A DNA stretch of 48,330 nucleotides from positions 1-48,330 of the forward strand of contig JAIEPK010000358.1 of assembly GCA_019749875.1 (NCBI GenBank), in the 5' to 3' direction. How positions within the stretch are numbered: the stretch's first letter is position 1; each line of letters opens with the position of its first letter. The notes below the pieces were generated by a model, which was given only the letters and a program-made list of their open reading frames with translations, was not told the origin of the DNA and made no database searches. Positions 40,145 through 48,330 of the stretch are shown in pieces. The position numbers were made by a program, and so were the translations under genes. The DNA is from Candidatus Binatia bacterium. GTDB lineage: Bacteria; Desulfobacterota; Binatia; UBA12015.

Positions 40145-40438
40145 TCAGTGCGCGAGCGCCAGGACGATGCGGTCCACCCGCACGCCGGCGCGCGCGAACA
40201 GCTGCTCGACCAGCTCGCTCGACGCCGCATCGATCAGTGACAGCATCGCATCGTCCTCGGGCACGAGCGTCGCGTGCACGCAGCGGATCGGGCTGCCGTC
40301 GCGCCGCATCGCCGCGGCGCTCGCGCGCACGCGCGCCGTCGCATCGCGAAAGGCGTCGACCGTGATGCCGGGTCGGTAGTGCTCGACCAGGAAGCTCTGC
40401 GCGCCGCGGCCGGCGGAACGGGTCCGTCCGGGACTCAT
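40145..40438 (-). CDS. DUF4242-like small protein, copy 1
   Basis: A 97-residue protein with the pattern FLVEHYRPGITVDAFRDA, then RDGSPIRCVHATLVPEDDAM and RAGVRVDRIV. This resembles the DUF4242 (SCO4226-like, reported nickel-binding) ferredoxin-like alpha/beta fold, in which PEDE-type acidic residues are conserved. No signal peptide, so cytoplasmic. A close paralogue sits at 46326-46661; by eye about five in six residues agree over the shared 80 or so. Each copy lies directly upstream of an exported-protein gene and behind the same 34-base motif. Function unknown; a sensor or accessory role for the following gene is only a guess. Confidence 0.75.
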   Translation of the reverse strand: MSPGRTRSAGRGAQSFLVEHYRPGITVDAFRDATARVRASAAAMRRDGSPIRCVHATLVPEDDAMLSLIDAASSELVEQLFARAGVRVDRIVLALAH

Positions 40439-40461
40439 GCGCCCATCTGACGGAACCTGCG

Positions 40462-40495
40462 TCCCGCGCGCATCGGTGGATACCCTGCTTTTTGG
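40462..40495 (-). promoter_or_regulatory. Conserved 34-base motif before DUF4242 copy 1
   Basis: On the minus strand it begins CCAAAAAGCAGGGTATCC and ends in CCGATGCGCGCGGGA. It differs from the motif at 46685-46718 at three of 34 positions, whereas the following 20 or so bases up to the start codon differ much more. That contrast suggests a constrained promoter or operator. Confidence 0.5.
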
Positions 40496-40505
40496 TCGCC
40501 AGGAT

Positions 40506-40842
40506 TCACTTCGCGACCAGGGATGCGCGCTGGTCGAGGTGAACCGTCATGCCGGTCGCGCTCTGCTCCTCGACCTCGAGCCGCACTCCGGTTCCCGCCA
40601 CGACGACGCCGACCCACGGCGTCGAAGGCGTGCAGCACCAACCGGTCGGTCGGCTGCAGGCCGAAGGTCGCGTCGTGGTGCTGCTCGCGTCCGGGGAACG
40701 GATAGCCGACCGAGGTGAAGAACACCTCCGGGTGAGCGTCGGCCGGCAGGATCAGGCCGTACCCGGGGTGCAATGCGGTGCCTTTGTCCTTGTCGCGTCC
40801 GTCCCCCGTCGCGCCGTGCCGCACTGAAACGAACGGCGCCAT
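40506..40842 (-). pseudogene. Unidentified small gene with an apparent frameshift
   Basis: ATG 40842 has an AAGGAGG ribosome site and opens MAPFVSVRHGATGDGRDKDK, then HPGYGLILPADAHPEVFFTS and LQPTDRLVLHAFDAV. From about 40620 the frame turns into Arg/Gly-rich filler, while the neighbouring frame becomes protein-like (TPWVGVVVAGTGVRLEVEEQ, MTVHLDQRASLVAK) and stops at 40506. This looks like one protein of about 110 residues broken by an indel near 40617-40625. The GYGLILP...PEVFF part faintly recalls a cold-shock-type beta barrel, but I do not assign it. A sequencing error is possible; if unbroken, the first frame would give 135 residues ending at 40435. Confidence 0.45.
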
Positions 40843-40884
40843 TGACGATGACGCCTCCTTCGAAGGCCGTACCTCGTCCACGCG

Positions 40885-40909
40885 CGTCTGGCGCGGCCCT
40901 CGCCAGACG
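40885..40909. terminator. Hairpin downstream of the beta-helix gene
   Basis: CGTCTGGCG (40885-40893) and CGCCAGACG (40901-40909) form a nine-base perfect stem with a seven-base loop. It lies about 210 bases past the stop of the beta-helix gene and 43 bases upstream of the small broken gene, on the minus strand. No T-run. The rest of 40843-41117 shows no convincing gene. Confidence 0.35.
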
Positions 40910-41117
40910 ACCACCCCGTCGACGGCCGCACCGCCGGGGACATCGACCCGCTCGTCATCCGTAGTGGGTATCAGGCGAGGCTCCGCACGGCCGCGCCCAC
41001 CGTCGAGCCGAGCAGCGCGGCCATGACCACCACGCCGACGCCGCGCGGCCGGACGAGGACCGCGCCGCGTCGGCGGTGCAGACCTCGATACCCGCGGCTA
41101 CGGACGGACGACCGCCA

Positions 41118-44100
41118 TCACGGCGCGACGACATCGACGAGCACCGCGCCGCCGAACGTCTTGTCGGCCTTCTTCTCGCCGCAGCCCTTGTCGAGCAAGG
41201 GCTTCGCCGGGTACGGATCGAGCACACCGGGCGCCGTCACCGTGCGCGGGCATTCGTCGTCCGCGGGGTGGGCGTCCGGTCCGCCGAGCGCCGCGTGATC
41301 GACGTGCGCCGACACCGAGAAGTCGGTGTGACCCGCGCCGTCCGCCGCGTCGTTGGCGCAGCCGAAGGTCGCGTCGAAGAGGACCTTTCGCTTCTGCGCC
41401 GGCTTCAGCACGATCGCCTTCGGCTTCTTCGCCGGGCGGAGAGTCGCGACCACGTCCGCACACGCGCCGGACGAATCGACGGTGACGTCGACCAGTGCGG
41501 CGAGCGTTGCGTCGTCGGGAATGGTCTCCACGTGACGGCTGCGATTCTGGATGTCGACCGTGATCGTCACGGCCTTGGTCGGCTTCCTCGCGGTCAGCTT
41601 GACGGTCTTCGGCGCCTTCAGCTTGACGATCGCGAGATCGTTCTCGTTGCCGCAGACCCCCAGGGTGCGCGTGACGTCGGCGGTGGCGGGTACCTCCTCG
41701 GTGTTGCCGATGCTGTCGCTGCCGACGCTGTAGAACGCGTAGGTGTTGCCGCTGGTCCCCGCAAAGGTCGCAGAGGTCGCGGTGGTGGCGTCCTGCCAGA
41801 GCGTGAACGGTCCGCCGTTCGCCGACACGTAGACCGAGTAGAAGACGATACCCGCCCCGACGTCGCTGCCCGACCAGCCGACGTCGATGCCGGTGTCGCA
41901 GGCGTCGGCGACGGTCGCGGACGTGACCGCGGTGACGGGCGGCGTCTCGTCGAAGCTGTTGCACCAGGTCGGCGTGACGATCGGATCGTTGACGTCGAAG
42001 ACGATCGACGCGCCGTTGCAGATCGTCGCGCCCGCCGAGAGGCCGGGCTTCGGCTTGATCGTGAACGAGACCGAGCCGTCACCTTCCGGAGGCGTGACGT
42101 TCGGCGGCAGGAAGCCCGCGTCGGGATCGGTCGTGAGCTGCATCGTCGTCGGATCGACCGAGGTGAACGTCCAGTACACGAGCCCGGTGTCGGTGTTCAG
42201 ACCGGCCTCGACGAGGACGATCAGGTTCTGCGCCGGACGGAGATCCACGCCGCCCGTGAACTGCTGCACTCCCGGCGGCACCGGCACGAGCTGGTTGCCG
42301 AAGCTCATCGCGCCGAGCGCGAAGGTCGAGAGGTCGACCTTTGCGGGATCGAGCTGGTCGGTGACCGTCACCACCTGCGCCGGCGCATTGGCCTGCGCGG
42401 GGTCGTTCTCGAAGTAGACGGTGTAGGCGAGCGCCGTCTCGGGCACCAGGAAGTGCGCGTCGCCGATGCCCGCGACACCGGTCTTCTCGTTCGGATCGTG
42501 CGAGACCCTGATCGGCGTTCCGAGGCAGTCGAGGCTGCCGGCACCGAGCGGATTGGGAATCGAGATCGTCGGGCAGTGGCGTGACGGGTCGTTCGGGACG
42601 CAGTACAGGTCGCCGTTGTCGTTCATGTGCACGCGGTGCCCCGGCAGCGCCTCGCAATGGTCCTTGCTCATCCGGCACCTCTTCAGGTTCGCGAGGAACT
42701 CCGAGACCGACATCCCATTGCGGAACGAGCACTCAGGTGGCCCAGGGATCGGCGGCGGATAGCAGCCGCCGTCGGATGCACGAGCCTTCCCGTCGCAGAC
42801 GAGGTCGATGCAGCTGCATGCGTCCTGGAGGACGCCGGCCTTCGCGCAAGAGACGACCGGGCAGGCCTTGTAGGGCGTCGGCTCGGGCGTGGGCCCCGAC
42901 TGCGCGAGAGCGTCGCGGGCCTCGAACAGGGTGGCCAGCGCCGCGACGAACTGCTGCGGGCCCAGCGACGCGCCCGCCGCCGACTCGAGGACCTCCTTCA
43001 CCCCGTGCAGCGCGAGCTCGAGCTCGATCCACGTGAGCGAGTGGACGCGCTGTGCGACGCCTCCGGTCTGGACGAGCAACGCACGACCTTCGTCGGCGAC
43101 CGCATCGAGCTGCTGGCGCGCGCGCTCCGCGAGGTCCGGCACGGCCGAGTCCGGGATCGTGACGAAGAGCTTCTCCTGCGCATAGGCGCGCGCGCCCGCG
43201 ACGATCGCGTCGATGGTCTCCTGCGACGGCTCCGGCGTGAGCAGCGGCGCACCCGTCCCGGCGAACGACGTCACCGTCGCGCCGTGCGGCAGCGTCGGCG
43301 GCAGGGTCATCTGGAACTGCAGCGAGCTCGTGGACCCGGCGGGCACGACGGGCAGCAGGAAGGCGACGTTGGTCGTCCCGCTGGCGTCGCCGGCGTCGAC
43401 GTCGCTGTCCTGGAGCTGCCAGTCGAGCTCGATCGCCGGATCGACGATCGGCGGCGCCGCGAACGGGAAGATCAGGTGGTAGCCCATGCCCGCGGCGAGC
43501 GACAAGGTGACCGGCACGTCGAGCGCGTCGACGTTGCCGCGGTTGCCGTAGACCAGCGTGAACAGCCCCGGCACCCCGGCGCGGATCCCGCTCGGTCCCG
43601 CGACGTACATCCAGACGTCGGCAGCCCGCGCGGGCTCGACCGTGAACGCACCGTCGAGGCGGCGGCTCTCACCGCCGGGATTGGTGACGACCACGTCCCA
43701 CGCGCCTTGCGCTGCGCTCGCCAGGTCGACGGTCGCGGTCAATGCCGAGCGGCCCTCGTCAGCCTCGGCCGCATCGGCGACGATCGCCGGCTGTCCCGCC
43801 TGCTCGAGCTGCAGTGTCGCACCCGGCTCGATGCCGCTGCCGGCGACGTTCAGCAGCACCGTGCCACCCGCGCCACCACGTGCCGGCAGCACGCGCGCGA
43901 CGGCGAAGCCCGCGACCGACTCGACGGCGCCGATGTCGCAGCGCACGCCGACCGGGCGCACGTTGCCGCGCTGATCGATCGCAGCGCAGGAAGTCCCGCC
44001 GCTGCCCGGCGTGGCCGGGTTGCCGGCGTCGATCGCGGGGCTCGCCGCGTTCGTCTGGTCGGCGGGCAGCGGCGCGTGCGTGCGCGTCAAGCCGCCGTTG

Positions 44101-45314
44101 TCGGCGAGCGCGCCGAGGCGTGCCGGTACGCCCGTGACGTTTCCGGTGGTGTCGCCGACGATCTGGCAGTTCGCCGTCGACTGGATCAGGTTGTAGCCCT
44201 CGGACACGATCCTGCCGCCACAGTCCGGGCCGTAGCCTCCGCTCGTCGTGTTGCTGGCGATGATCGTGTTGCGCACCGTCACCGGCTGGGTGCCGATGAT
44301 GTAGAGGCCGCCGCCGTACGGCGTGCCAGCGTTCTTGGTGATCGTCGTGCTCTCGATGCGTGTCACGCTTGCACCGTCAGGGCTGCTGAGGCCGATGGCG
44401 ATGGCGCCGCCGCCGCCCGTGTTGCCGCTCAACGTCGAGTTGCGGACGGTGACGTTTCCGCCGAAGTTCGCGATCCCGCCGCCCGAGTTCGCGGTGTTCC
44501 CCGAGATCGTGCTGCCGAGGACGGTGACCAGTCCGTTGTTGTTGATGCCGCCGCCCCCGTAGCCCCCCGTGTTGCCGGCGATCGTGCTGTCGATCACCGT
44601 CACCGTGATCGGCCCGCCGCAGCACGTGTTGTTGATTCCACCGCCCCCGGAGCTCGCCGTGTTGCCGGTGATCGTGCTCCGGAGCACCGTCAGCGTACCG
44701 AGGTTGTAGATCGCGCCGCCGGAGCTCGACTGGTTGTTGGTCACGATCGTGTCGGCGAGCGTCAGTGTGCCGTGGTTGTTGATCGCGCCGCCGCCGCCGA
44801 TCGCGTAGCCGAAGCCGCCACGACCGCCGGTCAACGTGACGCCGCTGATCGAGACCGTCTTCAGCTTGCTGATCGCAAAGAGGCGATCGGTGCCGCCGCT
44901 CTGGACGATCGTCTGGTCGGCGCCGGCGCCGACCAGGTCGACGTTGCTGTTGACGCAGACGGCGGCGACCCTGATGCCGTTCTCGCTGTCACCGTACGCG
45001 GCGGCGAAGAAGCACGGCGACGCGACGCTCAGAGTGTACGTGCCGGCCGGCACGACGATCGTGTCCTGTGCCGCGTCGCCGTTGGCCTTCGTGATGGCGC
45101 CGCGCAGGCTGCAGTCGCCGGGCGTCGCGTCGGAGCACGCCGTCTTGCTCGCGTCGTCGACCGTCGTGTCGACCTGGTAGGTCGCGGCGCGCGCGTCGGT
45201 CGCCGACACGGCCGTCAGCGCGACGGCCGCGCTCACGAACGTCAGCGCGAGCACGGCGGCCACGCGCAGGGCGTGGAACGTCGAGCGGAAGTGCTCTTCA
45301 ATGGCGTACTGCAC
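41118..45314 (-). CDS. Exported CSLREA/parallel beta-helix giant protein
   Basis: A 1398-residue protein with a Sec signal peptide (hydrophobic ALRVAAVLALTFVSAAVAL, ending ARAA). The mature N-terminus carries the CSLREA-type motif (ACSDATPGDCSLRGAITKAN). A right-handed parallel beta-helix follows, with repeats such as GGGAINNHGTLTLADTIVTN and GSTISGNTANSGGGIANFGG (about residues 100-370), then Ig/TIG-like and DUF11-like parts. The last third includes DHNEKTGVAGIG-like text (SHDPNEKTGVAGIGDAHF) preceding a beta-sandwich, and a fibronectin-like domain. GTG 45314 has a GAGGAGAT ribosome site and opens on the signal peptide. Such proteins are usually adhesins or autotransported surface proteins; no outer-membrane barrel is visible here. 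Confidence 0.85.
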   Translation of the reverse strand: MQYAIEEHFRSTFHALRVAAVLALTFVSAAVALTAVSATDARAATYQVDTTVDDASKTACSDATPGDCSLRGAITKANGDAAQDTIVVPAGTYTLSVASPCFFAAAYGDSENGIRVAAVCVNSNVDLVGAGADQTIVQSGGTDRLFAISKLKTVSISGVTLTGGRGGFGYAIGGGGAINNHGTLTLADTIVTNNQSSSGGAIYNLGTLTVLRSTITGNTASSGGGGINNTCCGGPITVTVIDSTIAGNTGGYGGGGINNNGLVTVLGSTISGNTANSGGGIANFGGNVTVRNSTLSGNTGGGGAIAIGLSSPDGASVTRIESTTITKNAGTPYGGGLYIIGTQPVTVRNTIIASNTTSGGYGPDCGGRIVSEGYNLIQSTANCQIVGDTTGNVTGVPARLGALADNGGLTRTHAPLPADQTNAASPAIDAGNPATPGSGGTSCAAIDQRGNVRPVGVRCDIGAVESVAGFAVARVLPARGGAGGTVLLNVAGSGIEPGATLQLEQAGQPAIVADAAEADEGRSALTATVDLASAAQGAWDVVVTNPGGESRRLDGAFTVEPARAADVWMYVAGPSGIRAGVPGLFTLVYGNRGNVDALDVPVTLSLAAGMGYHLIFPFAAPPIVDPAIELDWQLQDSDVDAGDASGTTNVAFLLPVVPAGSTSSLQFQMTLPPTLPHGATVTSFAGTGAPLLTPEPSQETIDAIVAGARAYAQEKLFVTIPDSAVPDLAERARQQLDAVADEGRALLVQTGGVAQRVHSLTWIELELALHGVKEVLESAAGASLGPQQFVAALATLFEARDALAQSGPTPEPTPYKACPVVSCAKAGVLQDACSCIDLVCDGKARASDGGCYPPPIPGPPECSFRNGMSVSEFLANLKRCRMSKDHCEALPGHRVHMNDNGDLYCVPNDPSRHCPTISIPNPLGAGSLDCLGTPIRVSHDPNEKTGVAGIGDAHFLVPETALAYTVYFENDPAQANAPAQVVTVTDQLDPAKVDLSTFALGAMSFGNQLVPVPPGVQQFTGGVDLRPAQNLIVLVEAGLNTDTGLVYWTFTSVDPTTMQLTTDPDAGFLPPNVTPPEGDGSVSFTIKPKPGLSAGATICNGASIVFDVNDPIVTPTWCNSFDETPPVTAVTSATVADACDTGIDVGWSGSDVGAGIVFYSVYVSANGGPFTLWQDATTATSATFAGTSGNTYAFYSVGSDSIGNTEEVPATADVTRTLGVCGNENDLAIVKLKAPKTVKLTARKPTKAVTITVDIQNRSRHVETIPDDATLAALVDVTVDSSGACADVVATLRPAKKPKAIVLKPAQKRKVLFDATFGCANDAADGAGHTDFSVSAHVDHAALGGPDAHPADDECPRTVTAPGVLDPYPAKPLLDKGCGEKKADKTFGGAVLVDVVAP

Positions 45315-45382
45315 GATGCATCTCCTCGGTCGTTGAGGCGGCTCCCCAAGATGGACGATCCCGTGGCGTGGGCCGGGGAGCG

Positions 45383-46321
45383 TCACAGACCTCCGCGGAC
45401 GGCGCGGACGTGGATCGTCGCGAGCGGATCGCTGAGGAGCGAGAAATCGACCCCGCCATTCGTGAAGTTCACGGTGGTGCCGAAGACCGGGAAGAATTCC
45501 CCCACCGTCGACGTCCAGTAATCGCCCCCGGAGGTACACGAGCAGATGAGCTGCGTGCAGCCCGCGAAGCACTGGTGGAGGCGCGTATCGACCGCGGGCG
45601 AAATCCCGCCGAGGTCGAGCAGCGTCTCGAGCTCGAAGCGGTTCGGGAGACGCCAGTCGTCGTGTCCGGCGTAGAGCGACGAGTTCAGCTCCGCGATCTT
45701 CGCCATCGCGGCGTCGAAGGAGTACCAGGTGTCCTTGTCGTGGATGCTGTCGTCATCCGTCAGCTTCTCCCACTCGAGGCCGGTGGCGTAGTCCCGGACC
45801 GTGAAGCCGATCACCTGGTAGGAACGCGCGACGCCCGCCTGGAACTCCCCGTCCTGTCCCGTACCGGCACAGGGAATCGCACCGGGCGTGCTGGACGTCG
45901 AGAAGCAGTGGATCTGCGCGGTCTTGAGCGGCCGCGCCGCCGGCAGCACCGGGGCCCCGCCGCCGCCGAGCGAGTTCGCCAGGGCGTCCGAGGACACGTC
46001 GATCACGGACTGGACGGTTGCGACGTCACCAAAGCTCGGGCAGTCGGCATCCTGGGCGGCCGCCTTCGCCTCGGCCTTCGCCCACGCCGCCTGCAGCCTC
46101 GTCTGGCACGCGGCCATGGCGTCCGCGCGCTTCGCGGCGTCGGACGAGATCACGTACTTCGCCTCGGCCGTCTGCAGGCAGGCGGAGTACTTCCCGGCGG
46201 CGATGTTCTTCGCGGCCTGACAGGTCTCGGCCGCGGTAGGAGCCGCCGTCGCGCGGCTGGTCAGGCCGATCGTCGCGAGTGCGGCGAGCAGCCATGTCGT
46301 TGCCCCTCTTCGGATCTCCAT
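45383..46321 (-). CDS. Exported DUF1566 (Lcl C-terminal) protein
   Basis: A 312-residue protein with a Sec signal peptide (MEIRRGATTWLLAALATI, ending ATAA). The first mature part is an alpha-helical Ala/Lys/Cys segment (CQAAKNIAAGKYSACLQTAE). The second is a DUF1566 domain: RDYATGLEWEKLTDDDSIHD, ELNSSLYAGHDDWRLPNRFE, LLDLGGISPAVD, DYWTSTV and a final IHVRAVRGG. DUF1566 domains have a C-type-lectin-like fold and occur in secreted adhesion proteins. ATG 46321 follows a GGAGGAGG ribosome site and lies four bases after the DUF4242 gene, so the two are surely co-translated. The signal peptide is near-identical to the first one of the 37168 gene. Confidence 0.85.
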   Translation of the reverse strand: MEIRRGATTWLLAALATIGLTSRATAAPTAAETCQAAKNIAAGKYSACLQTAEAKYVISSDAAKRADAMAACQTRLQAAWAKAEAKAAAQDADCPSFGDVATVQSVIDVSSDALANSLGGGGAPVLPAARPLKTAQIHCFSTSSTPGAIPCAGTGQDGEFQAGVARSYQVIGFTVRDYATGLEWEKLTDDDSIHDKDTWYSFDAAMAKIAELNSSLYAGHDDWRLPNRFELETLLDLGGISPAVDTRLHQCFAGCTQLICSCTSGGDYWTSTVGEFFPVFGTTVNFTNGGVDFSLLSDPLATIHVRAVRGGL

Positions 46322-46325
46322 CGCG

Positions 46326-46661
46326 TCAGGCCTCCTCCGACTCGTTGCGTCTCGTGTCCTGCTTCCCGCGGTGCGCGAGCGCGGTGACGATGCGATCGAC
46401 GCGCACACCCGCGCGGGCGAAGAGCTGCTCGACCTGATCGCTCGATGCCGCGTCGATCACCGACAGCACCGCCTCGTCCTCCGGCACCAGCGTCGCGTGG
46501 ACGCAGCGGACCGGGCTGCCGTCGCGCCGCATCGCGGCGGCGCTCGACCGCACGCGCGCGATCGCGGCACGGAAGGCATCCGCCGTGATGCCCGGACGGT
46601 AGTGCTCGACGAGGAAGCTCTGCGCACTGCCGCCGGCCTGGCGGCTCGAAGCTGGACGCAT
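46326..46661 (-). CDS. DUF4242-like small protein, copy 2
   Basis: A 111-residue paralogue of the protein at 40145-40438, with the same core (AQSFLVEHYRPGITADAF, MRRDGSPVRCVHATLVPEDE, FARAGVRVDRIVTALAH) and a 14-residue polar extension RGKQDTRRNESEEA that overlies the ribosome site of the next gene. ATG 46661 is the start equivalent to that of copy 1. The promoter motif at 46685-46718 runs into the end of the upstream regulator gene. Since it is co-translated with a secreted DUF1566 protein it may help or sense for it, but no mechanism is visible. Confidence 0.78.
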   Translation of the reverse strand: MRPASSRQAGGSAQSFLVEHYRPGITADAFRAAIARVRSSAAAMRRDGSPVRCVHATLVPEDEAVLSVIDAASSDQVEQLFARAGVRVDRIVTALAHRGKQDTRRNESEEA

Positions 46662-46684
46662 GCGCGCATCTGGGAGCATCGGCC

Positions 46685-46718
46685 TCCCGCGCGCATCGGG
46701 GGAGACCCTACTTTTTGG
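46685..46718 (-). promoter_or_regulatory. Conserved 34-base motif before DUF4242 copy 2
   Basis: On the minus strand it reads CCAAAAAGTAGGGTCTCC and ends CCGATGCGCGCGGGA; three differences from the copy at 40462-40495. Here its first bases overlap the last codons and TAG stop of the LuxR-type regulator (46708-46710), so the motif doubles as coding sequence. A candidate operator for that regulator or a promoter for the downstream pair. Confidence 0.5.
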
Positions 46719-48330
46719 CCCGAGCCCTCTGCCCACGCTCGCGCAGCGCGACGCCGAGCTCGGGTCGCCCGCGGATGCCGAGCTTGCCGTAGACGCGGCC
46801 GAGGTTCGCCTCGACGGTCTTCGCGCTCAGGAACAGCGTCGCGGCGATCTCGCGGTTGGTCCGCCCCGCGGCCGCGAGCTCCGCGACGCGCGCCTCGGTC
46901 TCGGTCAGGTGGTCCGGTGCGCCGCGTCGGATCGGCACGCGGCGCAGCTCTTCCAGAGTACGCGCGTGCCAGAGACGCATGCCGCAGCGCTCGAACAGTG
47001 CCAGTGCTTCGTCGAACGCGTCCTTCGCCGCACGCCGCTCGACGCGCCGCCGCGATACCTGCCCGAGCACCAGCAGCGAGCGGCCGAGATCGATCGGCAG
47101 CGCGAACGTGCGCAACGATTCGACCGAGCGCCGTGCGGCGGCGAGCGCCGCGTCGAGGTCGCCGCGCGCGGCGGCGAGCAGGGCGGCGCCGCGGTCCATG
47201 CGGGCCGCGAGCCAGTGGCGCCCGTTGGCGCGCAGCTGCTGCGTGTACGGATCGATCAGGGCCGCGGCCTCGTCGAGCTTGCCGAGCCCGACCTTCGCCT
47301 CGACGAGCTCGGACAGGAGGTTGAACGGCTCACCGAGCAGGTACGCCGTCGGGAGCGGCCCGATCGCGCGCTCCGCCGCCGCGAAGTCGCGGAGCGCCAT
47401 CTCGAGGGAAACGGCGACGTTCGTGAGCGCGAGGCCGCCGACCAGATAGCCCGCCCGCTCGACCAGTGCCCGGGCCTCCGCCAGCGCGGACCGGGCCTCT
47501 GCGACCTCGCCGCGAAAGATGTGGCGCTGGGCCAGATACCCCAGCGCCGCACCGTGCATCGTCTCGTTGCCGATCTGCAGGCAGAGCGTGATCGCCTGCT
47601 CGGCCCGGCGACCGCACTCCTCGCCGTCGCCGCGGTACCACTCGAGCGCTGCGAAGTTCACCAGCAGGAGCGGCAGGTCGCTGTCCTCGCCGCGCTCCAT
47701 CGCCCAGTCGACGATCTCGCGCAGCAGCACCTTCGCGTCGTCGACGTGGCCTTCGGCGATCGCGAACTGTCCCGCCAGCGCCGTCGGACGCAGCGTGAGC
47801 AGCGTGGGACGCGAGCGGTCCTCGAGGGCGCGGGCGCGCTCGAGCTGCTGCCAGCAGCCGTCGATGCACTCGCCGAGGTAGCTCACCGCCATGGCGTCCA
47901 TCGCCAGCGCATCGGCGAGCAGCCCGGGATCGTCGCGGCTCTCCGCCGCCGCTCGCACCGCGCGAACGTTGCGCACCGCCTCGGCAAGGTCGCCGGCGCC
48001 GTTGGCCGCGAAGCCAAGATCGAGCTGGATCGCGCCGCGCAGATGAGGCTCGGTCGCGCAGGCGAGCGCGTCGCGCAGGTGTGCCATCGCGTCGGGGAAG
48101 CTCGACTCCTCGGCGCGGATCCGTCCCAGCAGCTGCAGCACACGCGCCCGCTCGTCGGGCGACGCGTCCTCCTCGAGGAGCGGCGTCAGCAGCGCGCGGG
48201 CGCGCGTGCGATCGCCGGCGTGGAAGAAGTGCCCGGCGGCGCGGAGCGCACGCTCACGACGCGCCACCGGATCGCCCGACGGCGTCAAGTATGCAGCGCG
48301 CTCCTGCAGCTCGCCGGCGGCGTCCGGCGC
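46708..48330 (-). CDS. LuxR-type regulator with helical-repeat region, 5' end outside the window
   Basis: The last 540 residues of a larger regulator; the frame is open through the right edge (a TTG at 48288 is not a convincing start). Most of it is an all-alpha TPR-like region (for example RALRAAGHFFHAGDRTRARA), as in MalT/LAL-type regulators. At the C-terminus is a GerE/LuxR helix-turn-helix: LTETEARVAELAAAGRTNRE, IAATLFLSAKTVEANLGRVY and GKLGIRGRPEL. The missing N-terminus probably carries an AAA/NACHT ATPase. It stands directly upstream of and parallel to the DUF4242/DUF1566 pair and probably controls it. Confidence 0.88.
   Translation of the reverse strand, partial: APDAAGELQERAAYLTPSGDPVARRERALRAAGHFFHAGDRTRARALLTPLLEEDASPDERARVLQLLGRIRAEESSFPDAMAHLRDALACATEPHLRGAIQLDLGFAANGAGDLAEAVRNVRAVRAAAESRDDPGLLADALAMDAMAVSYLGECIDGCWQQLERARALEDRSRPTLLTLRPTALAGQFAIAEGHVDDAKVLLREIVDWAMERGEDSDLPLLLVNFAALEWYRGDGEECGRRAEQAITLCLQIGNETMHGAALGYLAQRHIFRGEVAEARSALAEARALVERAGYLVGGLALTNVAVSLEMALRDFAAAERAIGPLPTAYLLGEPFNLLSELVEAKVGLGKLDEAAALIDPYTQQLRANGRHWLAARMDRGAALLAAARGDLDAALAAARRSVESLRTFALPIDLGRSLLVLGQVSRRRVERRAAKDAFDEALALFERCGMRLWHARTLEELRRVPIRRGAPDHLTETEARVAELAAAGRTNREIAATLFLSAKTVEANLGRVYGKLGIRGRPELGVALRERGQRARAKK

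Noticed and set aside
40843-41117. A short membrane peptide on the minus strand ending VVVMAALLGSTVGAAVRSLA
   Set aside because: There is no ribosome site or upstream coding continuity; the ATG gives only 16 residues, so it may be chance.
42627-45521. A 964-codon plus-strand open frame opposite the beta-helix gene
   Set aside because: Shadow of the minus-strand gene; no motifs, no export signal and extreme Arg content.

Overview
The window is a very GC-rich bacterial chromosome segment. It holds genes for a quinol-linked molybdoenzyme, B12-dependent methionine synthase, multi-domain ATPase regulators, and long exported proteins built from beta-propeller, Ig-like, EF-hand-like and thrombospondin-type-3 repeats. 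That mix suggests a deltaproteobacterial-grade lineage (for example Desulfobacterota or Binatota), but no rRNA or other phylogenetic marker is present, so this is inference. I saw no tRNA, rRNA, CRISPR array, insertion sequence or phage gene.

Layout. 1-84 is the start of a minus-strand gene cut by the edge. 269-1663 is an APC permease converging on a thioesterase/DUF420 pair (1596-2611, minus). 2643-5459 is a divergent phosphorelay: a stand-alone Hpt protein and a membrane hybrid kinase with two receiver domains, separated by a leader with three hairpins. 5581-6534 is an exported protein. 6615-13401 is a respiratory island: NnrS (minus), a decayed tandem repeat, then a tightly overlapped plus-strand operon of b-type cytochrome, NarB/NasA-like molybdoenzyme, four-cluster ferredoxin subunit, Tat-anchored Rieske protein, small membrane protein and HPP transporter. 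13467-17970 holds an M19-type dipeptidase and an exported GH38-like protein. 18169-21870 is metH. 21876-22799 is a VapBC toxin-antitoxin pair with a perfect palindromic operator, beside the relic of another VapC.

22891-27165 (minus) encodes a giant regulator: winged helix, ATPase, degenerate class III cyclase, second ATPase and TPR tail. From 27398 to 46321 the window is mostly large exported proteins. Three of them each carry a seven-repeat propeller of a different family, and one of those is nested inside a seven-unit calcium-loop array. Two duplication scars link these genes. The divergent control region of the giant regulator recurs at 34222-34440, including a fragment of the regulator's coding sequence. 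A block of promoter motif, DUF4242-like gene and signal-peptide start occurs twice (about 40050-40495 and 46268-46718) in front of unrelated passengers. The window ends inside a LuxR-type regulator with a TPR-like region (46708-48330, minus).

How the genes may work together. The 8.1-13.4 kb operon probably moves electrons from quinol to a nitrate-reducing molybdoenzyme and handles the nitrite or NO produced. The regulators at 22.9-27.2 and 46.7-48.3 kb lie next to exported-protein genes and probably control them. The repeated promoter/leader blocks suggest that new exported passengers have been captured behind pre-existing control regions.
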